Of a stretch of 64,000 nucleotides of DNA, positions 53,340 through 64,000 are shown one piece after another. The notes under the pieces are model-generated. The model was not told the DNA's origin. It was given only the letters and a program-made list of their open reading frames with translations, and made no database searches. Position numbers and translations under genes: made by a program. This stretch comes from Caprimulgus europaeus (lineage: Eukaryota > Chordata > Aves > Caprimulgiformes > Caprimulgidae): assembly GCA_907165065.1 (NCBI GenBank), contig OU015550.1:2098001-2162000 (forward strand), read 5' to 3'. Numbering within the stretch: position 1 is the stretch's first letter; each line of letters opens with the position of its first letter.

Positions 53340-54022
53340 TGAGGGACGCTCTTCCCGAGGGATGCCTTCCCCAAGGGATGCTATTCCCAAGGGATGCCTT
53401 CTCCGCGGTGGAGGGATGTGTACCCCGAGGGATGCTTTCCCCAAGGTGGAGGGATGCTGTCCCTGAGGCTGTGGGATGCTTTTCCCAAGGGATGTTCTCC
53501 CCAAGGCTCAGGAATGCTCTCCCTGAGGCCAAGGGGTGCTCTTCCTAAGGCTGGGACATGCATTCCCCCGGGGATGTTCTCCCAGAAGCCCAAGGAGGCT
53601 CTCCCTGAGGCCAAGGGGTGCATTCCCCGAGGGAGATGTTCTTCCTGAAGGTGAGGGATGCTCTCCCCAAAGCCCAGGGATGCTCTCCCCAAGGCTGGGA
53701 CATGCATTCCTCCAGGGATGCTCTTCCCAAAGCCCAAGGATGCTCTCCTGGAGGCTGAGGGATGCTCTCCTCAAGGCTGGGACATATATTCCCCTAGGGA
53801 TGCTCTTCCCAAAGCCCAGGGATGATGTTCTCCTGGAGGCTGAGGGATGCTCGTCCTGGAGCCCAGGGATGATGTTCTCCTGAAGCCCAGGGATGCTCTC
53901 CTGAAGCCCAGGGATGATGTTCTCCTGAAGCCCAGGGATGATGTTCTCCTGAAGCCCAGGGATGATGTTCTCCTGAAGCCCAGGGATGATGTTCTCCTGA
54001 AGCCCAGGGATGATCTCCCGAA
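53340..54022. repeat. GGGATG-core minisatellite in the distal KCNC4 3' UTR
   Basis: Degenerate units of about 18-30 bp share the core GGGATGCTCTCCCCAAGG or GGGATGCTCTTCCCAAAGCC. The last part (about 53865-54022) is a cleaner array of the 24-mer made of GAAGCCCAGGGATG plus ATGTTCTCCT. Confidence 0.95.
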
Positions 54023-54695
54023 GCCCAGGGATGTTCTCCCCGAGGCCCAGGGCTGCTCACCCCAGGAGCTTTGCTCACCCACCACAGCAGCCCAAAGCTC
54101 CAGCTCCCAGCTCCATGGCTGGGGTGGGGGGTCAGCAGCTGGGTGCCCCCCAGAGAGGTGCCACAGGGCAGTGGGGTGGGAAGGTCAGGATGCCAGGGAC
54201 AGCCCCACTCCCCTGCCTGCTGCCAGCCCTGCCACGTACACGCTGCCCCTGCCCCCAGCACACCCTCCCTCGCCCACGCTTTCGGCAGCGCCTCGCCCAC
54301 CCGCCCTCCGGAGACTCTCCAGCTGCTCACCTGAGACACCACCACCTGCAGCTCCATCCCTGCTCCGACCCCTCCATCACCAAGCAGCCACTGGGGACCC
54401 TTCTCCGGGGTTTCAAAGGCTCCATTCGAGGTGCAGTGAGCAGGTGGCTGCCCCATCACCCACCTCTTATGGGTGCTTACCCCGGGGTGCAGGTGGGGTG
54501 GGGACCAACGGGGCGGTTTGGGGGCGGGGATGGGGACAGGAGCAATAGGTGAATGAGGTGGGGTGAACCTGGCTGGCCTGGAAGGGTCAGTGTCCTTCTA
54601 ATGCTGTTCCATATCTCTGTGATCAAGGCAATACTACTCCCGTTTCCGTCTGTCCTGTGCGCATGCCTCCACCTGTCCAACCGTACTAGAGTTCC

Positions 54696-54701
54696 AATAA
54701 A
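54696..54701 (+). terminator. KCNC4: Poly(A) signal AATAAA (KCNC4 distal 3' end)
   Basis: Canonical hexamer in GAGTTCCAATAAAGACACC, at the end of a unique segment (CTTCTAATGCTGTTCCATAT and onward) about 1.4 kb after the distal stop. Confidence 0.65.
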
Positions 54702-55997
54702 GACACCCATGAGCTGAGTCAGCTCCCACACCCCTCCTGCCTCCAGAGTTCCTCCCCACCGGCTCCCTGGGTGCCCACAAACCCCTGTCCCATCCCCAGT
54801 GTCCCTGTCAGCAGAGATGGTGACTTCAGCAGCAGCGTTGCCTGGGTGTTGTGGCCGAGCTCCGTGCTACCTCGCATGGCTTGGGTGAGAGCCCTCTGGA
54901 AAGCCCATGGTGGATTGGCTTCAACATCTCCATGATGTCCATTTGTTGAAGGAGAGGCACTGCAGAGCTGACAGAGGCATTGGCTCTGCCTGCTCTGACC
55001 ATCAGAGATGAAATAATCAGCATTATGGCTACACCGGTGCCATCCTTAGGTTTCAGAGTGAACACCACATGAAGGTGCATGGGGTGGGCTTCTCCCAGCT
55101 CTCTGGGCAGCCTGGCCACAGAGCAGGTGGCACTAGATGGTTCCTGGGTTTAAGGCTGAATATTTCCCACTCTTTGGGGGCTTTTGGGGCTTTTGGGGCT
55201 GGGGTGCTCCCAGTGTCACCTTTTGATCACCTCCAAAGGACATTTAAATCCCTTTCCCCACCCTGAGGTGCAGTGTGAGGGAGAGCTCAAGGGTGTGAGG
55301 GTGCAGCTCTTGGAGAGCTGAAGAGACCTGGTACAACTCCAATCACTGCTGCAGTGAGTTGGAGGAGCCTCGGCTGACACCTCCAGGATGGAAATTTGGG
55401 GGTTTTACCTGTTGACAACCCTCCCCGGGGACACAAGGACTTTAATTTGTGCCTGACCATGGAGGGAGACATGGGGATGGTTAAAACCAAGGGGGAAACC
55501 AAAAAGCTGCCATGAAACTGAGAAGAAGACAGTCAGGAATGTGAGTAATCAGTGGCCAGGGGCCAAAGAGCAATTAAATCAAGAGCCTTCCTCCGAGGCC
55601 GGGAGTGAGATGCTCCACTTCCCGCTGTGGCTGCAGAGAGCCCTTGTGAGAGCCCAGCCGTGCCACCAAACGTGCTGTGACCCTTCTCCACCGTGGCCAT
55701 GGTCATGGATTGATCATCAGGTCGATGGTGAGTGCTGGGGTTGGCTGGTCAGGGACCTCCTGGGATCCTGCTCACACGGTGTTTGGGGACCATGAACACT
55801 TCAGATCATCTCAGGGGTGCTCAGGACCTGCCAGGCAGCTTGAGGGTGACCTCAGGGGGACCAGGACAGCCTGACTCTTTGGGAGGTGGGTTTAGGGACA
55901 GGATGGTCATGTTGTGGGTGGAGATGGTTCCACCCTCTGGAAAGCTGGCTGGAGGTGTCCCTTGTAGCGTCCCCTGGCAGCAGGATGGTGTCCCTTA

Positions 55998-56160
55998 GAA
56001 TCACAGAATCGTTTGGTTGGAAAAGACCTTTGAGATCATCGAGTCCAACAGATGAAACCATCTCTGAGCACCTCATCTACCAGGCTTTTAAATCCCTCCA
56101 GGGATGGGGACTCCACCACCTCCCTGGGCAACCCCTTCCAATGCCTTCTCCATCCTGAAG
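55998..56160 (-). mobile_element. CR1 LINE fragment, reverse
   Basis: AATCACAGAATCGTTTGG, then GGAAAAGACCTTTGAGATCA and CCTCCAGGGATGGGGACTCC. It shares its first part almost exactly with 57892-58325 and is truncated earlier. Confidence 0.93.
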
Positions 56161-57891
56161 ATACAACCTGTTCCCCACTGACCTCTGTGCAAAAACTAAT
56201 CAGGAGGAACAAACTGGCAGCTCAGGGACCGAGTGTGTCCCCAGGGATCTGCAGCTCCTCCAGGATGACTCCAGGCTGCTGATTTAGGAGATGTCTGGAA
56301 TCTTTTCCACTTGCTGTGGAAGCCCTGAGGTTTCACAGGGACTGATCCCTTCCTGCGCATCCACGATCGCCCGCGGCTGCCTGGAGGCAGAAGGGAAATG
56401 TGGTCACTGCCCTGGTCTGGTGGCACCTCCTGGCTTTCCAGGATGCTCCTCTCCTTCCTCCTGTTGACTCCAGGACAGAGGTGAGTCCCTCTGCACCCAA
56501 ACCCGAGGCTGTAGGATGAGGATTATGGTCTCAGCCAAGATTTGGGGTGGGAAGGTGAGTGCAAACCTTTCTGAAGCTACACAAAGGTGGATGTGAACCA
56601 TCAGCCAGGTAAGGTCCTTCACCCCAGGACACTGTGGGGGTGTCTGAGTGCAGGAGGGGGGTGAAGCCCCCATCTCAGATCCCCAGATGTTGCAGGGCTT
56701 CCTTAGCTCTTGCTTTGGATGCTCCATCATGCCAGGCTGGGGCTGTGGGCACCCCAACTTCCTGATGGATCGTGGAGACATGGGAGGGTCATGGTGGGTG
56801 GGGGGATGGAGATGGGAGAGGCTGGTCCCCTGAGGGGGCAAAACCCTGTTGGGGGATCACCAGGACAAGGCATGGAGGAGCAACAGCTCCTGGAAGGAGC
56901 AAGAAGCCCAAAGGGGAGCAGAAAGGTTGGTTTATTGGGGGCCACCATGTGCCACATCAGCCATCCCCATCCCCATGAGGAACCCAAAGGATTTTTGGAC
57001 CCAGGCATCCCGGGATGGGGTGTTTCTGGTGTTCCCCATATCCCCATGGAGCAGGGGACATGGGATCTGGATCCCATATGGGATCTGGATCTGCTGGAGG
57101 GTGATCCCAGCAGAGCCTGACAGCTCCAGCAGCCCCAGCCCGGGGCCGGCGGGGATTTCGTTAGCGCTGCTGCTCGTTTGGAGCCACGAGGTTTGGATTG
57201 GGGTGGTTTTGGCTGAAGTCCCCTCCTGGCCCCTGTTTCTTGGCTTTTCATCCCTCTGGGTATAAATCCAGGACCAGCCAAGTGGGAGGAGGGGGACAAG
57301 GGACAGGGACAAAGCCTGGCACATCCTTACACCTCGATTTTCCCAAACAAAGATCCCATTTCCCCCATCTCCAGGAGGATTTGGGGGATTCTTTCCATTT
57401 ATTTATTTATTTTTGAAGCCAAGGAATGACCAAGCAAGGAAGGAGACACACATGGCACCTCTTGACACGTGGTGGGGTTGGCAGACTGGGACACAGTGGA
57501 GAGGGAACATGGGCAGAAAGACTTGATATAGAGGAGAGGAACAGTGACAACATCGCTGGCCTGGGAGCTGGGATTGGTCCTGGTCCACTGGATGCACTTA
57601 AAGGAATTTTAATCAAGGAAAGCTGGTGCTGTCAATAAAAACAAGAGAGAAGCTCCGTGGGGCTGTGCCAAGGGATGAGCACATGGGGTTTAATCTGGGA
57701 AAGTAGCTGCTGGCAGAGGAACCACATGGAGCTGGGCAGCAGCTCCCCAGGAGGAGATCCAGGGCAGGGATAACGGAGGGGCTGGACCCATGTCCCTCCC
57801 CCCCCACCCCTGGAGTCTGGCCACCTTTTGGGGTGCTGGAGGGGAAAGGGATGGGGGGGTCTGGTCATTGTGTGGGGATGTTATAGAATCA

Positions 57892-58325
57892 CAGGATCAT
57901 TGGGTTAGAAAAGACCTTTGAGATCATCGAGTCCAACCAGACCTGTCCACTATGAAACCATCTCTGAGCACCTCATCTACCCGGCTTTTAAATCCCTCCA
58001 GGGATGGAGACTCCACCCCTGCCCTGGGCAACCCCTTCCAATGCCTCAGAACCCTTTCAGCAAAGAAATTCTTCCTCACATCCCATCTCAACTGCCCTGG
58101 CCACAACTGGAGCCCATTTCCTCTCGTCCTGTCCCTTGGTCCTTGGTTGACCAGACCCACCCCCACCTCTCTGCACCCTCCCTGCAGGGACTTGGACAGA
58201 GCCAGAAGGTCTCCCCTCAGCCTCCTTTTCTCCAGGCTCAACACCCCCAGTTCCCTCAGCCATATTCCCTCTCCCAACCCTCCTTGAGCAGTGGGCACCA
58301 TCCCTTGCATTGCTCTGGTTGACCT
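57892..58325 (-). mobile_element. CR1 LINE fragment, reverse (about 0.43 kb)
   Basis: AGAATCACAGGATCATTGGG, then GACCTTTGAGATCATCGAGT, GCAACCCCTTCCAATGCCTC, CCTCACATCCCATCTCAACT and CTCCAGGCTCAACACCCCC. Same family as 43311-43605 and 55998-56160. Confidence 0.95.
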
Positions 58326-59034
58326 GACCTCACACCACACTCATTTTTGGAGCAGCAGTGGGAGGTTGTAACATCACCTGGGTTAGGATTAGGGAGTTTT
58401 TGGAAGGTGTTTTGGAAGGGGAGAGGCTCCCTGGGAGCCAGGTGGACCTCATCCTTCCCACTGAATACCTGTGGAAAGATGAAGTGGTTCCTTCCCTGCC
58501 CTGATCCTGGCTCTGAACTGAGGACACCTGTGCTTGCCACTGCCTGGAGGAACCTGTGGGCTGTGGGAGGTGGAGCTGGGAACACTGGAGAGGTTATAAA
58601 CTCACCCCAAGAGCAAAGCTTGGGGTTCCTCAAGCCTCTGGTAGGGCTGATGTTACTGGTTGTGGTCTTGGAGTGGGGATGATGAAGATAAGAGCAGCCA
58701 TGCAAGGGGCTACCTTGCTGTGTTTGGGATTGGTGGGACCCTATGAAGCCCCTTCCTCCTGCCAAGCTCCAACTTCACCAACTGCAAACCTCCTCCTCAA
58801 GCTCAGTGTCATCACTTGAGGAACCCTTTGCAGCCCATTCTCTCTCCATCCTCCTGGCAGCTTTATTCCCACCATCTCTATTTCTATTCCAGCATTGCTC
58901 CACTCTAAAGCAACTGGAACCAGTTTGCTGCTGGGAACCAGTTTGCTGCTGTTTCAATACCCAGCAACATCACCAGGGTCTGTCCCAGCACCCCAGGGTG
59001 CTGAGCCAAATGTGGGGTTGGGGTGGATGAACCC

Positions 59035-59340
59035 CCACCCCCCTTTTTTTTTACCCCCACCCCCCTTTTTTTATTTACCCTCACCCCCCTTTTTTTGCCC
59101 CCCCTTTTTTTGCGCCCCCCCCTTTTTTTGCCCTCCCCCTTTTTTTTGCCCCCCTCTTTTATTTTTTGCCCCCTCTTTTATTTTTGGCCCCCCCCTTTTA
59201 TTTTGGCCCCCCCCTTTATTTTGGCCCCCCCCTTTATTTTTGCCCTCCCCTTTTATTTCCCCCCTCCCCTTTTATTTTTTGCCCCCCCCTTTATTTTTTG
59301 CTCCCCCCGCCCCCCTTTACTTTTGCCCCCCACCCCCACG
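59035..59340. repeat. C-run/T-run polypyrimidine tract
   Basis: About 20 alternating blocks of (C)5-8 and (T)7-9 or TTTTATTTT, separated by single G, A or GG. The minus strand carries many G runs. Confidence 0.95.
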
Positions 59341-59375
59341 GAGATCTCCAGAGGCTGAGCTCAGCCGTGGTCCCC

Positions 59376-59510
59376 TCCTGCCACACGTCCCCTCCTGCCA
59401 CACATCCCCTCCTGCCACACGTCCCCTCCTGCCACACGTCCCCTCCCTGCCACACATCCCCTCCCTGCCACACGTCCCCTGCTGCCACACGTCCCCTCCC
59501 TGCCAGTGCT
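59376..59510. repeat. 18-19 bp CTGCCACACGTCCCCTC minisatellite
   Basis: About seven units of CCTGCCACACGTCCCCTC with small variants (CACATCCCC, CCCTGCC). Confidence 0.95.
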
Positions 59511-62500
59511 GCTCCAGGCTCTCAGTTTAATGCAGTGGCTTTGGCACGGAGGTTGGGGACGGTGACGTCGAACGTGTCCAGCTCCTGCTCCTTTAACGTG
59601 ATGAATCCTCAGCAATATCTCCCCCCCCAAATGCTGTTTCTTTACTATCAAGGAATGAGATTTCCAGCCCATTTTTTGGCTGAGCCACACGAGCTTTGTG
59701 TGGATTTATTTGACCATGTTGGCTTTCATCCCACCACTGCTGGAGGAAGCTCTTAAAACCCACAAAAATCACTTTAAATGTTATTTTTTTTTCTTTTTCC
59801 TCTCCTTACTTTGCATGATTAGAACATGTTTGGGCAAAGCCAGGAGAGAGGTTTGGGAGGAGATGGCTGAGGGATGTCTGTTCCCCTCCCTGAGGCACCA
59901 ATGAGGTTGCAAGTTCTCCTGTTCTCAGCTTAGAAAAAATTATTGGAAATGTTGGCTTTTGGTTATTTTTATTGGGAAAATGTTGATTTTTTCCTGCTTT
60001 AGGCAGGGAAGAGGGAATTTTCCACTGCAAACCCCTGTTTATCACCCACCCTAAATCCTCTGACTGGGAGCTGGTGGTGGTTTTTCTCCTGCTTCTCTGG
60101 TCCTCCTGGTAGAAGCAGAGGTTCCAAGCCCCATCCAGGGAACCTTGGCTGATCCACCCCCATAGCTGGGATGAAAATGTGCAAATGCAGAATTTCCCCA
60201 GAAAAAACCAACCCCAACTCCTCCCCAGTCAACTGCTGGGTTGGATGTGCCTCCACAAAGCCACTTAGATGTGGGTTCATCCTCCTGCCATGGGCTTTTG
60301 AGAGGTGTTTTTAATGAGGAGACAGCACTAATTGGGGGTAGGAGGGTGGCTGGGGGGGGTGTTGCAGGCTGTGGTGCTTTGGAGCTGAAGGGCAATACCT
60401 GAACCTCAGCTCCCAGCATGGTTGGGACAACTGGGAAACCTGGATTTGCTCCCAGCTCACAGACAAGTCTTGAGTCAGCAGGTTCGTGCCTCAGTTTCCC
60501 CATCTGGGTGTTCCTTCCTGCTGCTGGGAGAAAGCTGCTTTTTTTCCCTTAAAAAACCCAAGGAGGTGTTTGTGTGTTCTGCAAAAAGAAGCTCTGGGAG
60601 TCAGCTGAGGACAACCCTGGTTAATTGGAGAGAGGAGAGCACGATCTTGTTTGCCTATTACGGTCCCGGGAACGCTGGGCTGTCACACGGCTGCGAGCAC
60701 AGCGAGGGCTGGCAGCGTGGACAGCCCTGATGTCCCCATCCTGGAGGTAACCATTGGTTGGACCTCAATAGCTTTTTCTCAGAGATGATACGAATGCAAA
60801 GGGAAAGCACCCTGCCAGGTCATGGCTTTCCAAGGTCACCCAACCCCAGATTGTCCCCAGACTTCTTGCTGGGGACAGTTGGCTCCTTCCCTCAGCCCAT
60901 GTTAGTGCTCTGTGTTGAGCTTGGCATGCTGCTGAACATACTCCTCTGGGGACTGAGAGAAACCTGATTTTCTCACTTTTACACCTGGAAAAAGGCATCT
61001 TGAGGAGGTGAAACCAAGAACTCCTGTGGTGCACATCTCCAGTTCCTCCATCCCTAGAGTGAGGAGATGTTCTTCCCCACCAAGCTGGTGTTCCCACCAT
61101 CACAATGAAGGGCTGAAACCTCTTTATGACCTCCCCATCCCTCTTTTTATTTTATTTATTTTTTTAAATGTTTTTTTTTAGAGCTGATTCATGAAATTTC
61201 TACTCCAGCATCACCATGTTGCTGGAAGCTGTTTACTCGAGTTCAGGAGGAGCCAGGGCTCGGGGTATTTTTAGCTCACTGGGTAGCAGAGAGGGATTAG
61301 AATGCAGTCAGTGTTACAGACGCTGGGGCTGAATCAGTATTCCTGCTCAAACCTCTCCCTGCCAGCTTCTGCCATTGAGTGTCTGAAAAACCCAAGTTTC
61401 CATGGAGACCCAGCTCCAGGGCAACCTGGGTTTGGGTTTTTTTTTCATGAAGAAAAAATAAAAAAATAGAAAAAAATAAAAATGCAGCAGGTAGAGAAGC
61501 AGGAGATGGTCAAGCTTTGGCTCCAGGAGAACGGTGGGCATAAATCTTGGGCTTTTCTCACCCAGGTTGTGGGTGTGGGAGCAGGGCTGATGGCCAGCCA
61601 GGGTGCTTTGAGCTGAATTTCAATCAGACCAAGCAAAACCCATCCACCTGCATCCTCCACGGGGGAAATTTGTTGGGAGAAACTCAGAAAAAGACTTCTT
61701 CTTGCATCTTGGGAAGATGTTGATCCCATGGGAGTGCAGCCAGCAACAGGGTGTTGAGGTGGGATGGAGTGGCAGGGTGGAGGGCAGCCATGGAGGGGAT
61801 GGTTTTGTCCTGCAGACTAGAACCCTGGAGGGTAAAACCAGCAAGGAAACGTGGGGAGATGTGTTAAAAGGTGGTTGGGTGTGAGCTGGGTTGCTCTTCT
61901 CATCTTGTAACCCTTTGGTGGGGTTTTTTGGGGGGGTTGGATGTGCTTTCTAGGTGGTGGGTTTGCTAAGTTGGTGGTGGAGGTTGGTAGGAAGTCTTGG
62001 TGTGTTGCTGTGGGGAAAGGGAGTGAGGTGGTGCTAAGGGGAAGATGAGGTTGGGTTTGCTCTCCTGGAATGGTGGAACCAGGAATTTGCCCTCCCATCT
62101 CCAGGAGCTGAATGAGTTAAATCAGCAGATCCTCTTACCCATGTTGGGACCATGTCCTCTTCTGCCTTGAGGGACCTCTGAAGGGGCTTTGCCAGGGGCA
62201 GGTTGTCCCCAGTCCACGGTATGGGAGCAGAAATGCTCTAAGAGGACATGAGGATGAAGGTGACCACTGAGGATCACACTGCAGACCCCTCCTGTCTTGG
62301 TTTGCCTGTTGGCCAATGTAGAGGCAACAGCCACAAGAGTCTCCCATGGAGAAGAGACCAAAAAGTTGATGTTCTCCTTTTATTTTCTAGCTCAGCAAAT
62401 CTCCCCTTCTCCCCTTCCTGCTGTGTCTATCCTGGAAACTTGGAGGAAAGAAGAAAAATCTTAGTTCTTACTAGACATTTCTCCTGCCTGGCCCCAGCAC

Positions 62501-64000
62501 TGTGGTCAGGGCTCATCTCAACTGGTGTGGTGACAGTGTTGGGTGGCAAAGTGGGTCAGCATGTAGAAAACTCGGTGCTCCCAGGCTGGCACTGGAGAAG
62601 ACTTGGCAAGAGAGACCCAGGGGTGGCTGGTCTGCAGCAAGGAGAGGAGCATTTGCTTGTCCTAACAACCACAGGATGGTCTGTGGCCTCATTTGGTGGC
62701 ACCCTTGGAGATATTGTGTTGATGGGGATGTGGACTTGGGTTGTATGCTGAACCCCAGAAGCTGGTCTCTCCTCATATGATCTCCAGCAGTGGGGCCCTG
62801 CCTTGGTCATGAGTTTTCAAGCAAGCCTCATCCTTGGCCCCACCAAGATCTGAGCTGGAGTTGAGGCATTTCCTCCCTTTACAATGATGGGACTTTTCCA
62901 TCCATGTGGTGACCCAACATGCAGGAACCCAGGAAACCCCACCTGGGACCACCTGTAGCTGCCACAGGGGTAGCTGAAACCAAGCACCATGGTATAAAGC
63001 ACAAAGCACAGGCCAGCCCTTGGAGTGGCCACCCCCACCATGACCTCCTTGAATGGGGCTGCTGGCTCTGCAGAGACAGATCTGTGGGTGAGGTGTAACG
63101 TGGTGCAACTTCTCAGCAGGGTTGGGATGGATCCCTGGGAGGGATAAGCTGCTTCTGGGAGCAGAAGGGCTCTCTAAAGCCAGAGTTTCCAGTGAGATCT
63201 TGTCCTACAGCAGGATCAGGGGCTCCATGGAGAGATGGAGCAGAGATCTTTGCCAGAAGATCATAGACAGACACAAGCCACCAAACCCATGGTGCAATCA
63301 GGTACCTCCAGGCCACGTTCTCTGCAACATGGTTTGGTTTTTTATTTTTCAAGCAGTCAAGAGCAGCCATGGTTGAACAAATCTGCTCAGTTTCAGAGTT
63401 GGTGTCTTCCCATCCTTCACCTGGGGGGGAAGAAATGAAATCCCATCTGCAGAAAAAATGTCCTTGGTTTCTCCAAGGCTTTCTCATTACAAGAGAAATG
63501 GACATTGCAAACCCCAGGTCCTCTGAGCAAAATCCAAGTTGAGAACTTGTACCCAACAAAATGACTTTTTCCTGCAGCATTTCTCAGCCTGATTGATGAA
63601 TGGTTTTTATGCCCAAAGAGAAGAGTTTCTGTGAAAAAGCTTCTTTTGATCTCAAAACTGTTGTCATCAGCTTCTTCTAATTGAAAAACCTCCTTCCATT
63701 TGCATTAAGAGCTGTTCTACCATCGCTGTACTCAGCCTGCCTGGAACAGCTCCTATCCAAGGGGTTATTTTCCAGGGTAGGAAACAGCCAACACCATGGG
63801 CTTTTATCTATGTTCACGGTGAATTTAGGTGGACTTGTTCTTATCCAGGCTGTGCTCAGAAATTGGCCCATTTTCCTTCTTCTCAATAATAAGAGGGGAA
63901 AAAAAAGTCATTTTTCAGCCTAGCTCCTTGTTTTTGTGTAGTCTTGGGAATTGTTTTTCTCCATGGAGTCAAGTGGGTGTTACTAGAGGGATGTTGGTGT

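Larger units (their letters stand above)
53311..54725 (+). other. KCNC4: 3' UTR of the distal KCNC4 transcript (inferred)
   Basis: It runs from the distal stop to just past AATAAA at 54696. The first half is a minisatellite (53340-54022), the second half unique sequence. The open frames on both strands across the repeat come from its near-multiple-of-three units. Confidence 0.6.
54726..64000. other. Gene-free region downstream of KCNC4
   Basis: No exon of a recognisable gene was found. It holds two antisense CR1 fragments (55998-56160, 57892-58325), a C/T-rich tract (59035-59340), an 18-bp minisatellite (59376-59510), a MIR-like core near 60486 and short A/T-rich tracts near 61140-61180 and 61436-61485. 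The open frames are short and without recognised similarity. Confidence 0.65.

Noticed and set aside
53794..54548. Open frames of more than 200 codons on both strands over the distal KCNC4 3' UTR
   Set aside because: They read the 24-bp minisatellite, whose length is a multiple of three; no conserved domain is seen beyond it.
54726..64000. Exons of the next gene (for example RBM15 or SLC16A4, near KCNC4 in human)
   Set aside because: No open frame in this region shows RNA-binding or transporter motifs, so the next gene lies outside the window.

Overview
This window is vertebrate nuclear DNA, most probably from a bird. The evidence is intron-containing neuronal genes with consensus GT/AG junctions, compact introns, about ten CR1 LINE fragments (the dominant interspersed repeat of birds and other sauropsids), many short tandem arrays, and a GC-rich CpG-island promoter. 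Nothing in it looks bacterial, viral or plasmid-derived. The species cannot be named from this sequence alone.

Two complete protein-coding genes lie on the + strand, in the same order as on human chromosome 1p13 (known gene order, from memory). (1) SLC6A17 (NTT4/XT1), a synaptic-vesicle neutral amino acid transporter, has coding exons at 8004-19842. I joined 11 coding exons; all phases agree and give 727 residues, the length I recall for the human protein. A non-coding first exon probably ends at base 35. The 3' UTR runs to a possible poly(A) signal near 22.4 kb or, more likely, 24.3 kb. (2) KCNC4 (Kv3.4), a fast-inactivating voltage-gated potassium channel, has its CpG island at about 29.7-31.5 kb and coding exons at 30909-31559, 36411-37347, 38838-39023 and a terminal exon at 45012-45148 (636 residues). 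A second terminal exon in compatible phase lies much further downstream at 53249-53310. It would give the channel a different C-terminal tail and a different 3' UTR.

Layout: 1-35 SLC6A17 5' exon; 36-8003 intron 1; 8004-19842 SLC6A17 coding exons and introns; 19843-about 24350 3' UTR with a (GGA)n-rich tract; 24.35-29.4 kb intergenic DNA with a TTTTA array and a 17-bp minisatellite; 29.7-31.5 kb KCNC4 promoter and first coding exon; 31.5-45.7 kb KCNC4 body with proximal 3' end; 45.7-53.2 kb long alternative intron with a striking cluster of low-complexity tracts; 53.25-54.7 kb distal KCNC4 terminal exon, whose 3' UTR contains a minisatellite; 54.7-64 kb gene-free DNA with CR1 copies, a C/T-rich tract and a small minisatellite.

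Both genes act in neurons: SLC6A17 in loading synaptic vesicles with amino acids, and Kv3.4 in fast repolarisation at axons and terminals. I found no evidence of a new multi-gene system. The most interesting items are the alternative 3'-exon arrangement of KCNC4, the minisatellite in the distal 3' UTR, the (ATT)n/(TAA)n palindrome in the alternative intron, and the TTTTA array with TTTCA-containing units.
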